Below, piece after piece: positions 54,437-63,200 of a stretch of 64,000 bases of DNA (its first letter is position 1; every line of letters begins with the position of its first letter). The notes under the pieces were generated by a model. That model was not told the origin of the DNA. It saw only the letters and a list, made by a program, of their open reading frames with translations, and made no database searches. This DNA comes from an uncultured Prevotellaceae bacterium (GTDB lineage Bacteria; Bacteroidota; Bacteroidia; Bacteroidales; Bacteroidaceae), in assembly GCA_902763615.1 (NCBI GenBank), contig CACWSX010000019.1, positions 1 through 64,000 on the forward strand. The letters run 5' to 3'. Made by a program: the position numbers and the translations under genes.

Positions 54437-57037
54437 GTGATTTACCCAAACAACTTCGAACAAAAGATAGGATTCAACGAAATACGCGAACTGTTGAAGG
54501 CGCGTTGTCTGAGCACGTTGGGCAAGGAAAAGGTGGATGAGATTGCCTTCTCCACAGATGTCAGTGCGGTAAATGAATGGCTTTCGCAGGTACGCGAGTT
54601 CCGGCGTCTGCAGGAAGAAAAAAACGATTTCCCAATGCAGTATTTTTTCGATGTACGCGAGAGCATCAAACGCATCCGATTGGAGAACACCCATCTGGAG
54701 GAGGACGAAGTGTGGGATCTCAGACGCTCACTGGAGACGATTGGGAATATCGTGAAGTATTTGAGAAAGGAGTCAGGCGACGAGAGTCTGGAGTCAGGAG
54801 ATTACCCTTACCCTGCATTGTATCGATTAACAGAAGGGGTTACAACATTTCCTGCAATTATACGGCGCATCGACTCGATATTAGACAAGTTCGGGAAAAT
54901 CAAAGACTCAGCCTCAATGACATTGGCAGGTATCCGTCACGACCTGTCAAAGATGGAAGGTTCTATATCGCGTACCTTATATACTATTTTGCATGCCGCC
55001 CAAAAAGACGGATTAGTGGACAAGGACGTGACTCCAGCCGTTCGTGACGGCCGACTAGTAATACCTGTTGCCCCTGGCGTGAAGCGCAAAATCAGCGGTA
55101 TCGTACACGACGAGTCGGCTACGGGAAAAACGGTGTTCATCGAGCCCACGGAGGTAGTGGAAGCCAACAATAAAGTACGAGAACTAGAAGCAGCTGAACG
55201 GCGCGAGATCGTTCGTATCCTTACCGTGTTCAGTGATGAGCTCCGTCCACACATAACAGAAATTCTCAACTCATACGCTTTTCTGGCACAGATAGACTTG
55301 ATATACGCGAAGACCGAGTTGGCCAAACTGACCAAGGCCTTTGAACCAGAAGTGAAGGGCGTCCCCCATCTGGACTGGATACAAGCCTGCCATCCATTGT
55401 TGCAACTGGCGCTTGAGAAACAGGATAAGCACGTGGTTCCGCTAGACATCCGTTTAGAAAGCGAAAATAAGACGGAAAATGGAGGAAACAAGAATTCTGG
55501 CCGTCTCTTAATTATAAGCGGTCCGAATGCCGGCGGAAAGTCGGTATGTCTTAAAACTGTAGGACTATTGCAATATATGTTGCAATGTGGACTTGCCATC
55601 CCCATAGGCGACCGTTCAACAACGGGAATGTTCGACAGTATCATGATCGACATCGGCGATGAACAGAGTATCGAGAACGACCTCTCGACCTATTCCTCGC
55701 ACCTGCTAAACATGAAGAACATGATGAAGCAGGCCAACGCACGCACCATCTTATTAATAGATGAGTTTGGCGGCGGCACGGAACCCGGTATCGGAGGAGC
55801 TATCGCAGAAGCTGTATTGAAACAGTTCTGGAAAAAAGAGGCTTTCGGCGTGATCACCACACACTATCAGAACCTGAAGCACTTTGCAGAGGGCCATGAG
55901 GGCGTGGTGAACGGTGCGATGCTCTACGACCGGAACCAGATGCAGGCTCTGTACCAGCTGAGTATCGGGCAGCCCGGTTCATCGTTTGCTATTGAGATTG
56001 CCCGTAAGACAGGCTTGCCCGAGGAAGTGATCAAAGACGCCTCGGACATCGTTGGTTCAGAGTATATCCAGAGTGACAAATATCTACAGGACATCGTGCG
56101 TGACAAACGCTATTGGGAGGGTAAACGCCAGACCATCCACCAACATGAGAAATCGCTGGAACACAAGATCAACCGTTATGAGGACGAACTCTCGGAGATT
56201 GAGCGTCAGCGTAAAGAAATACTCCGCAAGGCTAAGGTGGAGGCAGAGGAACTGCTACGCGAAAGCAACAAGAAGATAGAAAACGTGATTCGGGAGATTC
56301 GGGAGGCGCAAGCAGAAAAGGAACGTACACGGCTGGCTCGAGAGGAATTGAACACTTTCAAGGAGGAACTTGACGCCATCGACACCCGTGCCAACGACGA
56401 GATGATTGAAAAGAAAATCCGTCAGTTGCAGGAGCGTAAGGAGCGACGTGAGAAGCGCAAGGCGGAGAGGGCAGAGAAAAAGGATACAAAGGGGTCAGGC
56501 ACCTCTGTGTCGTCGCAAGCAATATCACAGAAGAGCCAGCAACCTTTGAGCATTGGTGATACCGTAAGAATCAAGGGTCTTACAAGCGTGGGGACGATTG
56601 AGAGCATCGAAGGCAAGATGGCCACGGTGATCTTCGGTGGCATGAAAACCAAGATGCGTGCTGAGCGATTGGAGCATGCGGAAATGCCCAAACAGGAAAC
56701 ATCGAAACAAGAAGAGCGCAATGCGAGTATCGCAGGTGCCTACAGCAATGCTTCAAAAGACACTCGCAACGTGATAGACAATCGCAAACTGAACTTCAAA
56801 CAAGACATCGACGTACGTGGCATGCGTGGCGACGAAGCCATCAATGCCATCACTTATTATATAGATGATGCCATCCTCGTGGGCGTATCGAGGGTGAGAA
56901 TTCTACACGGCACAGGATCTGGCATCCTGCGCCAGTTAATACGCCAATACCTGGCCACCATCCCCAATGTTTCGCACTTCCGCGACGAGCATGTACAGTT
57001 CGGCGGAGCGGGTATCACAGTGGTTGATCTTGACTGA
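54437..57037 (+). CDS. mutS2: Endonuclease MutS2
   Basis: MutS2 is an ATPase with an Smr nuclease domain, linked in different bacteria to suppression of recombination or to rescue of collided ribosomes. The GTG start gives [17 protein letters not shown], the usual N-terminus of Bacteroidetes homologs. The 866 residues contain the lever region, the Walker A GPNAGGKS (about 361-368), [22 protein letters not shown] and TTHYQNLK. Next come a long charged coiled coil (about 540-690), a KOW-like segment ([15 protein letters not shown]), and the Smr domain with [10 protein letters not shown] and HGTGSGILR. Two repeat tags are inserted in frame: at 54769-54800 ([12 protein letters not shown]) and 56482-56511 ([10 protein letters not shown]). 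Confidence 0.95.
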   Translation: MIYPNNFEQKIGFNEIRELLKARCLSTLGKEKVDEIAFSTDVSAVNEWLSQVREFRRLQEEKNDFPMQYFFDVRESIKRIRLENTHLEEDEVWDLRRSLETIGNIVKYLRKESGDESLESGDYPYPALYRLTEGVTTFPAIIRRIDSILDKFGKIKDSASMTLAGIRHDLSKMEGSISRTLYTILHAAQKDGLVDKDVTPAVRDGRLVIPVAPGVKRKISGIVHDESATGKTVFIEPTEVVEANNKVRELEAAERREIVRILTVFSDELRPHITEILNSYAFLAQIDLIYAKTELAKLTKAFEPEVKGVPHLDWIQACHPLLQLALEKQDKHVVPLDIRLESENKTENGGNKNSGRLLIISGPNAGGKSVCLKTVGLLQYMLQCGLAIPIGDRSTTGMFDSIMIDIGDEQSIENDLSTYSSHLLNMKNMMKQANARTILLIDEFGGGTEPGIGGAIAEAVLKQFWKKEAFGVITTHYQNLKHFAEGHEGVVNGAMLYDRNQMQALYQLSIGQPGSSFAIEIARKTGLPEEVIKDASDIVGSEYIQSDKYLQDIVRDKRYWEGKRQTIHQHEKSLEHKINRYEDELSEIERQRKEILRKAKVEAEELLRESNKKIENVIREIREAQAEKERTRLAREELNTFKEELDAIDTRANDEMIEKKIRQLQERKERREKRKAERAEKKDTKGSGTSVSSQAISQKSQQPLSIGDTVRIKGLTSVGTIESIEGKMATVIFGGMKTKMRAERLEHAEMPKQETSKQEERNASIAGAYSNASKDTRNVIDNRKLNFKQDIDVRGMRGDEAINAITYYIDDAILVGVSRVRILHGTGSGILRQLIRQYLATIPNVSHFRDEHVQFGGAGITVVDLD
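54769..54800 (+). repeat. In-gene tag, GAGTCAGG type, in mutS2
   Basis: GGAGTCAGGCGACGAGAGTC and the following TGGAGTCAGGAG form two GAGTCAGG blocks in frame, encoding [10 protein letters not shown]. It is in a different frame from the copies at 29472 and 59801. Confidence 0.7.
56482..56511 (+). repeat. In-gene element, GGGGTCAGGCACC type, in mutS2
   Basis: GGATACAAAGG and CCTCTGTGTC are imperfect inverted arms around GGTCAGGCA. The element is in frame in the linker between the coiled coil and the KOW-like segment. Confidence 0.65.
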
Positions 57038-57108
57038 AAAGCAGACCTCCTGAGGTGTGAAAGGAACTTATTTCATGCCCTCAACAAATCTTAAAAAAAC
57101 TAAATTTA

Positions 57109-57140
57109 TTTGGCTAACTCGTTGATTATCCGTACTTTTG
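57109..57140 (+). promoter_or_regulatory. Promoter of the small transglycosylase gene
   Basis: TTTG (57109-57112), 20 bases, TACTTTTG (57133-57140). The transcript would have a 92-nt leader. Confidence 0.85.
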
Positions 57141-57195
57141 CAACCCGTATCGACGTGACGTCGAACATTTTGACGAAGAAAATCTAAAGGATAAC

Positions 57196-57223
57196 GCGGA
57201 ATTTCTCGTGATGAGACATCCGC
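57196..57223 (+). promoter_or_regulatory. Structured leader hairpin before the transglycosylase
   Basis: GCGGA/TCCGC and inner TCTC/GAGA form an interrupted hairpin whose 3' side ends 15 bases before the start codon. A second hairpin, CGACGT-G-ACGTCG, lies near the 5' end of the leader. Confidence 0.5.
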
Positions 57224-57238
57224 CTAAAGTATAGAGAT

Positions 57239-57679
57239 ATGAATCTATTTTTTAAGAAAGGAAGTGTATGCCTGATAGCTATTATGATTGCTCTGACAGC
57301 CTCAGCTGGAGGCGGCAACAAATCAGCAGCAAAATCATCAGGCATCAACTGGAATCCAGTAATGGATGCGATTATTCAAGTAGAAAGCGAAGGTAACCCC
57401 AATGCCGTGAGCGGAAACTCAGTAGGCGCTATGCAGATCACTCCTATTCTTGTGAAGGATTGCAACGAAATTCTAAAAAAGCAGGAGAGCAAAAAGCGCT
57501 ATACCATGGCAGATCGCTACAGCGTAGCTAAATCAAAGGAGATGTTCCTTCTCATCCAAAAGTATTACAACCCTGAGAACAACATCGAAAAAGCGATTCG
57601 ATTGTGGAACGGGGGCGTTAAGTACACAAAAAAGGCCACCAATCGTTACTACAAAAAGGTGCTAGCCAAGATGAAGTAA
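57239..57679 (+). CDS. Small secreted lytic transglycosylase-like protein
   Basis: The 146-residue protein has a signal peptide (to about TASA) and one SLT-type lysozyme-like domain: MDAIIQVESEGNPNAVS carries the likely catalytic Glu, SVGAMQITPILVKDCN is the GxMQI motif, and AIRLWNGG is the late Asn-Gly pattern. It is among the shortest of such enzymes. It should cut peptidoglycan in the periplasm; a specific partner is not apparent. The long leader has two hairpins, and a strong terminator follows the stop. Confidence 0.8.
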   Translation: MNLFFKKGSVCLIAIMIALTASAGGGNKSAAKSSGINWNPVMDAIIQVESEGNPNAVSGNSVGAMQITPILVKDCNEILKKQESKKRYTMADRYSVAKSKEMFLLIQKYYNPENNIEKAIRLWNGGVKYTKKATNRYYKKVLAKMK

Positions 57680-57734
57680 GGATGCATAGGACTTCGCTAT
57701 CGTTTGGACAACGAAACTATTTGCAAGACTGATA

Positions 57735-57781
57735 ATCCGATTGTCAAGGATAAAACCTGACGATCGGATATTTTGTTTTTT
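57735..57781 (+). terminator. Terminator after the transglycosylase gene
   Basis: ATCCGATTGTCA (57735-57746) pairs with TGACGATCGGAT (57758-57769) with a wobble pair, followed by ATTTTGTTTTTT. Confidence 0.85.
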
Positions 57782-57846
57782 AACAGAAGTCTTTTTAGGC
57801 ATAAGGACAAAAAAAGCAAGCCTTTCGGCTTGCATTCCCTTGATAG

Positions 57847-57919
57847 TTGCGGAGGCAGGATTCGAACGTGCGACCTCCAGGTTATGAGCCTGGCGAGCTA
57901 CCAACTGCTCCACTCCGCG
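57847..57919 (-). tRNA. Initiator tRNA-Met (anticodon CAT)
   Basis: The 73-nt tRNA has the initiator marks C1-A72 mismatch and A11-U24, with anticodon loop CTCATAA. The anticodon stem base is AGG/CCT and not the canonical GGG/CCC. The T stem GCACG/CCTGC carries a C-C mismatch at 52:62, which is unexpected. Confidence 0.88.
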
Positions 57920-57942
57920 ATGTCATTTTTTCTAAGCGGGTG

Positions 57943-57974
57943 CAAAGGTACTACTTTTTTTTTAATTACACAAA
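57943..57974 (-). promoter_or_regulatory. Promoter of tRNA-Met
   Basis: On the minus strand TTTG (57974-57971), 20 bases, TACCTTTG (57950-57943). Confidence 0.86.
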
Positions 57975-58031
57975 TAATTATGCTATTTTTTTGAAAAAAC
58001 ACGCTTTACTGAACATTTCTTTGTCATTTTC

Positions 58032-58062
58032 TTGCGTATTTAAAAGGAAAATCGTACTTTTG
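58032..58062 (+). promoter_or_regulatory. Promoter of the tetR-fabG-rluA-tamB operon
   Basis: TTG (58032-58034), 20 bases, TACTTTTG (58055-58062), 50 bases before the TetR start. Confidence 0.78.
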
Positions 58063-58112
58063 CACACTGAAAGAATGTGTGCAATTTTGCAAAAACAAAG
58101 GAGGATACAGAT

Positions 58113-58706
58113 ATGTCAATATCCAAGACCAGACAAAGACTAGTAGATGTGGCTCGCCAGTTGTTTGCCAAAAACGGCCTGGAGAATACCACAATGAACG
58201 ACATTGCCACCCAATCAGGTAAGGGCCGGCGCACACTCTATACCTATTTTAAATCCAAGGAAGAGATATATTACGCCGTGATCGAAGGAGAGTTGGAACG
58301 TCTGAGCGATAAACTTGATGAGGTGGCAGCACGCAAGATCCGTCCGCAAGACAAAATCATCGAACTGATTTATACCCACCTGAGTATGATTCGTGAGACA
58401 GTCGTCAGAAACGGCAATCTTCGCGCAGAGTTTTTCCGCAATATCTGGATGGTGGAGAAGGTTCGCAAGCATTTCGATGACGCAGAAATAGAGTTGTTTC
58501 GCAAGGTATATACCGAAGGCAAGGAGGACGGAGAGTTTGACATCGACAACATCGACTTGGTGGCCGATATCACCCATTATTGTATCAAGGGTCTTGAAGT
58601 GCCATACATCTATGGTCGTATCGCTCACGGTATGAAAGAGGAAGACACCAAGCCACAGGTTGCGAAGGTAGTATACGGTGCGCTCGGTAAGTTTCAAAGA
58701 AAATAA
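58113..58706 (+). CDS. TetR-family transcriptional regulator
   Basis: The 197-residue regulator starts at 58113, after AAAGGAGG at 58098-58104; the longer frame from 58077 (MCNFAKTK) lacks such a site. The N-terminal TetR helix-turn-helix is clear: RLVDVARQLFAKNGLENTTMNDIATQSGKGRRTLYTYFKSKEEI (about 8-50 by blocks). The C-terminal ligand domain is all-helical and not specific. Its position directly before fabG resembles fatty-acid-sensing TetR regulators, which suggests but does not prove control of lipid synthesis. Confidence 0.9.
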   Translation: MSISKTRQRLVDVARQLFAKNGLENTTMNDIATQSGKGRRTLYTYFKSKEEIYYAVIEGELERLSDKLDEVAARKIRPQDKIIELIYTHLSMIRETVVRNGNLRAEFFRNIWMVEKVRKHFDDAEIELFRKVYTEGKEDGEFDIDNIDLVADITHYCIKGLEVPYIYGRIAHGMKEEDTKPQVAKVVYGALGKFQRK

Positions 58707-58735
58707 TAAATGTAAATTGTAAATAATAAAATTGA
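58707..58735. repeat. Spacer tag, TAAATTGTAAAT type
   Basis: TAAATGTAAATTGTAAATAA lies directly after the TetR stop, of the same kind as the groES-groEL spacer. Confidence 0.5.
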
Positions 58736-58743
58736 AAATTAAC

Positions 58744-59481
58744 ATGGGATTATTAGAAGGTAAGACAGCGCTGATCACTGGTGCTGCACGCGGTATCGGA
58801 AAAGCGATCGCATTAAAGTTCGCCGAAGAGGGCGCCAACATTGCATTCACCGACCTCGAAGTGAATGAGGAGACAGAAAAAGAAATCGCCGCCAAAGGAG
58901 TGAAAGCCAAGAGCTATGCCTCGAACGCAGCCGATTTTGCTCAGACCGAGGAAGTGGTGCAAGCCGTGAAAGCTGAATTTGGAAGTATTGATATTCTTGT
59001 AAACAATGCTGGTATTACAAAGGACGGACTGATGCTGCGTATGACCGAGCAACAGTGGGATGCAGTGATTGCTGTGAACTTAAAGTCGGCTTTTAATTTC
59101 ATTCACGCTTGTGTGCCCGTGATGATGCGTCAGCGTGGCGGTTCGATTATTAATATGGCCTCAGTGGTAGGTGTCCATGGCAATGCCGGACAAGCTAACT
59201 ATGCCGCATCGAAGGCAGGATTAATCGCTCTCGCCAAGAGTATCGGTCAGGAGATGGGGCCGAAGGGGATCCGTGCCAATGCCATCGCCCCTGGCTTCAT
59301 TGAGACAGCCATGACAGCAGCACTACCTGAAGAGGTACGCAACGAGTGGAAGCAGAAGATTCCTCTTCGTCGTGGCGGTCAGGTAGAAGATATCGCCAAT
59401 GTAGCCACCTTCCTCGCATCAGACATGTCAAGCTATGTGAGCGGACAGGTGATTCAGGTTGATGGTGGAATGAATATGTAA
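58744..59481 (+). CDS. fabG: 3-oxoacyl-[acyl-carrier-protein] reductase
   Basis: FabG is the NADPH-dependent reductase of fatty acid synthesis (short-chain dehydrogenase fold). The 245 residues show TGAARGIG (cofactor loop), NNAG, the catalytic Ser in INMASVVG and YAASK with catalytic Tyr and Lys, then IAPGFIETAMT and the conserved C-terminus SSYVSGQVIQVDGGMNM. The ATG at 58744 is used; an in-frame TTG at 58732 is part of the AT spacer. CCCTTCGACAAGCTCAGGG starts directly after the stop. Confidence 0.96.
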   Translation: MGLLEGKTALITGAARGIGKAIALKFAEEGANIAFTDLEVNEETEKEIAAKGVKAKSYASNAADFAQTEEVVQAVKAEFGSIDILVNNAGITKDGLMLRMTEQQWDAVIAVNLKSAFNFIHACVPVMMRQRGGSIINMASVVGVHGNAGQANYAASKAGLIALAKSIGQEMGPKGIRANAIAPGFIETAMTAALPEEVRNEWKQKIPLRRGGQVEDIANVATFLASDMSSYVSGQVIQVDGGMNM

Positions 59482-59500
59482 CCCTTCGACAAGCTCAGGG
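59482..59500. repeat. CCCTTCGACAAGCTCAGGG element between fabG and rluA
   Basis: The 19-base imperfect palindrome fills most of the 25-base gap between the fabG stop and the next ATG. I recall this string as a widespread short interspersed repeat in other genomes. Confidence 0.75.
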
Positions 59501-59506
59501 GCCGTT

Positions 59507-60208
59507 ATGGAAGTCGTTTACGAGGACAACCATATTATCATCGTTAACAAAAAAAGCGGGGAGATCGTACAGGGCGATAAGACTGGCGATCGCCCCCTTT
59601 CTGATATTGTCAAGGACTATATCAAAGAGAAATATGATAAACCAGGAGCGGTTTTTTTAGGTGTGGCGCACCGGTTAGACCGTCCTGTATCTGGACTAGT
59701 AATATTCGCACGCACCTCGAAAGCTCTGAGCCGGCTGAACAAGATGTTTGCCGAAGGCAGAGTGCATAAGACATATTGGGCGATTGTAAAGAGAAAAGAA
59801 GGAGTCAGAAGTCAGGAGTCAGAAGAATGGCACACGTTGGAGCATTGGCTGGTACGGAATGAGAAGCAGAATAAGTCATACGCTTATAACAACGAAAAGC
59901 CGAATGCCAAGAAAGCCATACTGAAATACCGCACTCTCAGCCATAGTGATAACTATACGCTCCTAGAAATAAGCCTCATGACAGGTCGTCATCATCAGAT
60001 ACGTTGTCAGCTAGCTGCTATGGGACGTCCCATCAAAGGCGACCTGAAATATGGTGCTCCACGGAGTAATCCTGATGGCAGCATTTCGCTAATGTCACGC
60101 CGCGTAGAGTTTGTCCATCCAGTTTCTAAAGAAACCATCTTTGCCGAGGCTCCCTTACCTGACGATACGCTCTGGCAAGCCCTTGACCCTCAAAAGCAAT
60201 CTGGATGA
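59507..60208 (+). CDS. RluA-family RNA pseudouridine synthase
   Basis: The 233-residue enzyme isomerises uridine to pseudouridine in rRNA or tRNA. It is a short form without an S4 domain. Motifs are VVYEDNHIIIVNKKSGEIVQGD, the catalytic VAHRLDRPVSGLVIFARTSKA (Asp in HRLDR), the MTGRHHQIRCQLAAMGRPI region and GDLKYG. A repeat tag (59801-59825) encodes GVRSQESEE in a surface loop after VHKTYWAIVKRKE. The stop TGA overlaps the next start (ATGA). Confidence 0.92.
   Translation: MEVVYEDNHIIIVNKKSGEIVQGDKTGDRPLSDIVKDYIKEKYDKPGAVFLGVAHRLDRPVSGLVIFARTSKALSRLNKMFAEGRVHKTYWAIVKRKEGVRSQESEEWHTLEHWLVRNEKQNKSYAYNNEKPNAKKAILKYRTLSHSDNYTLLEISLMTGRHHQIRCQLAAMGRPIKGDLKYGAPRSNPDGSISLMSRRVEFVHPVSKETIFAEAPLPDDTLWQALDPQKQSG
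59801..59825 (+). repeat. In-gene tag, GAGTCAGA type, in the pseudouridine synthase
   Basis: GGAGTCAGAAGTCAGGAGTC followed by AGAAG encodes GVRSQESEE. The first seven residues are identical to those from the tag in the kinase-RapZ gene, in the same reading frame. Confidence 0.8.
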
Positions 60209-63200
60209 AGAAAGCGCTGAAGTGGTTGGGATTTGCGGCATTGACACCCATTCTGCTGTTTTTCATACTCGCCGCACTACTCTACCTGCCACCCATACAG
60301 AACTGGGCGGCAAAGAAAGTAGCAGCCATCGCTTCGGATAAGACGGGGATGGAGATCACCGTGGGACACGTCAACTTGGAATGGCCCATGGACCTCGGCA
60401 TCGACGATTTCCGCATGCTTCATCCGAACGACTCACTTCCTAATGTCACAGACACCATTGCCGATGTCGGCCACCTGACAGCCGATATTCAATTATGGCC
60501 GCTATTCAAGAAGTGCGTAGTCATTAACGAACTCTCGTTACAAAAGGCCAAGCTCAATACCAATGGCTTTATCAGCGACTTGCGCGTCAAAGGCCGTGTG
60601 CAAGAACTCTGGCTATCGTCGAAAGGTATCGATCTGGACAAGGAAATGGTGGAGGTGAATGGCGCCAGACTGGCAGATGCCAATCTCGACATCCAATTAT
60701 CGGACACGGCTGCCGTAGACACCACAACATCGGAAACAAAATGGATTATCAATGCCGACAGTCTCAGCATCCATCAGACACACCTAACACTCCACATGCC
60801 TGGCGACACACTTAACGTGGATGCCTATATGGGTCATACTGTCGCAAAAGAAGTCAATATCAACCTTGGAAAGAGTATCTATCAAGCAAGCAGCCTCCGA
60901 TGGAGCGATGGGCGTCTGAATTATAACAACCGTTTTGAGCCCAATATGGCAGGGCTCGACTATAACCACATCGCCCTCACAGACATCAGCCTCGGCATCG
61001 ATTCAATCAATTATACCACTGCTGGCACATCTTTCTATATCCACCACACGAGTCTCAAAGAAAAGAGTGGTCTAGAAATCTCCGAACTGAAAGGTGGCGT
61101 CAGGCTCGATTCTGCCTTCAACAAGATACAAATACCAACCCTAACACTCAAGACACCCGATTCGGACATATACGCGGAGGTTGATTTAGACTTTAATGCC
61201 TTTGAAGATCAGAATCCTGGCGATATAAAAATGCGCTTGAATGCACAGTTAGGAAAGCAGGACCTGATGCGGTTTGTAGGAGATATGCCTGCCAACTTTA
61301 TCCGCCGCTACCCCAACCATCCAATCGCCATCAAAGGTTCGCTTAACGGCAATCTGCAACAGATGGAATTCACAGGTCTTGACATCAACCTGCCTACCGC
61401 TTTCCATCTCACCGCCAATGGCACCGCCGGATATCTTACAAATCTGTCAAAATTGCAGGCAAACTTGAAACTCAATGCCAAGACGCAGGACATCGGCTTT
61501 GTAACAGCCCTGCTCGGCACTAAGGCGATGAGCGACTACCGTATCCCCAATGGCATCACTCTCGACGGCACCTTAAAGTCCAATGGCACACACTATATCA
61601 CTGATTTTTTCGTCCGTGAAGGTCAGGGAGCAATAAAGCTGAAGGGCAATGCCACCATCCCGTTGAATGCCAAGGGAGAAATGGTACCCAGTCTGATGAG
61701 CTATGACGCAGACATCAACATCAAAGGTTTGAATGTACATCACTTCATGCCCAAGGATTCTATCTATACCCTCTCTGCTGACATCAGCGCCAAGGGACGT
61801 GGCACAGATTTCCTTTCACAGCAAACCCGTTTGACGGCTGATGCGACCTTACATCAGCTACAATATGGCAGTTGGAATCTGAGTAATATGACGGCGAAGG
61901 CAACCATCGCCAACGGACGAGGCAAGGCCAGCATCACAGGGCAAAACGATCTGTTTGAAGGTGATATCACCGCCGATATGCTGATAACGCCAGCCCTCTC
62001 AAAAGACAAAACTATCGAAGTCCAACTCTGCGCCGACCTCGCGAAGGCCGATCTCTTCCAGTTGCGCGTCATGGATAGTCCTCTTAGTATTGGCTTGAGT
62101 GGTGATCTCGACATCAAGTCAAACCTCAAGGACGCCCACTACATCAGTGGTTTGATTGACAATATCAGTATTCAGGACAATAAGACGGCTTATTATCCTA
62201 CAAAAGTAGGTCTCCTCCTAAAAACCAATAGCGACACCACCTACGCCCGTATACAAAGCGGCGATTTTATTGTGAAGCTCGATGCACAGGGGGGCTACGA
62301 GCGGGTGATGAAAGAGCTGACCACCCTTGGAGACTCTGTTATTGCCCAATACGAAGCCAGAGTGATCGACCAACCTGCCATCAAACGATTGTTGCCCACG
62401 ATGAAGTTGCATGTGGAAAGCAAGAAAGAAAATCCACTGGCTAATTTCCTGAAAACTCAGGAGATTGATTTCAAAGATCTGCTGTTAGACCTAAACACCT
62501 CGCCAACGACAGGTATCAATGGCTCTCTTCACCTTTATTCACTGAATTACGATAGCACTCGTATCGACACCATTCATCTGAACCTTACACAGAAAGGTGA
62601 CCGACTTACCTATCAGGGGCAGATATGCAATAACTACAAGAATCCACAATTCGTATTCAATGCCCTCGTCGACGGCCATATACATGAGCATGGCGCCCTG
62701 GCAGGCTTACGCTATTTCGACAAGGACGGTAAAATGGGTGTCAGAATCGGAGCTACAGCTGAAATGGAATCCGGTGGTATCCGTTTAAAACTTATGCCTG
62801 ACAGACCGACTGTGGGTTACAAGGAATTCAATCTGAACAAGGATAATTATATATTCCTCGGTAGCGACAAGAAAATTAAGGCGAAGGTCGACCTTATTGC
62901 TGACGACAAGACAGGTCTCAAGTTCTATACTGAAAACCAAGATTCCACAATGTTGCAAGACCTTACGCTTTCATGCAATCGTATCGACCTAGGCGAGATT
63001 ACCTCTGTAATACCCTATTTGCCGAAGATTACAGGCAAGCTCAACGGCGACTACCATATCCTGCAAGACCAGAACGAAAAGTTTTCTGTGGTCTCTGACA
63101 TGGCCATCCAAGACATGACCTACGAAGGAGCTGTCATCGGCAATTTCAGCACCGAACTAGTATATCTGATGAAGGAGGACAATACCCACGCTATTGAGGG

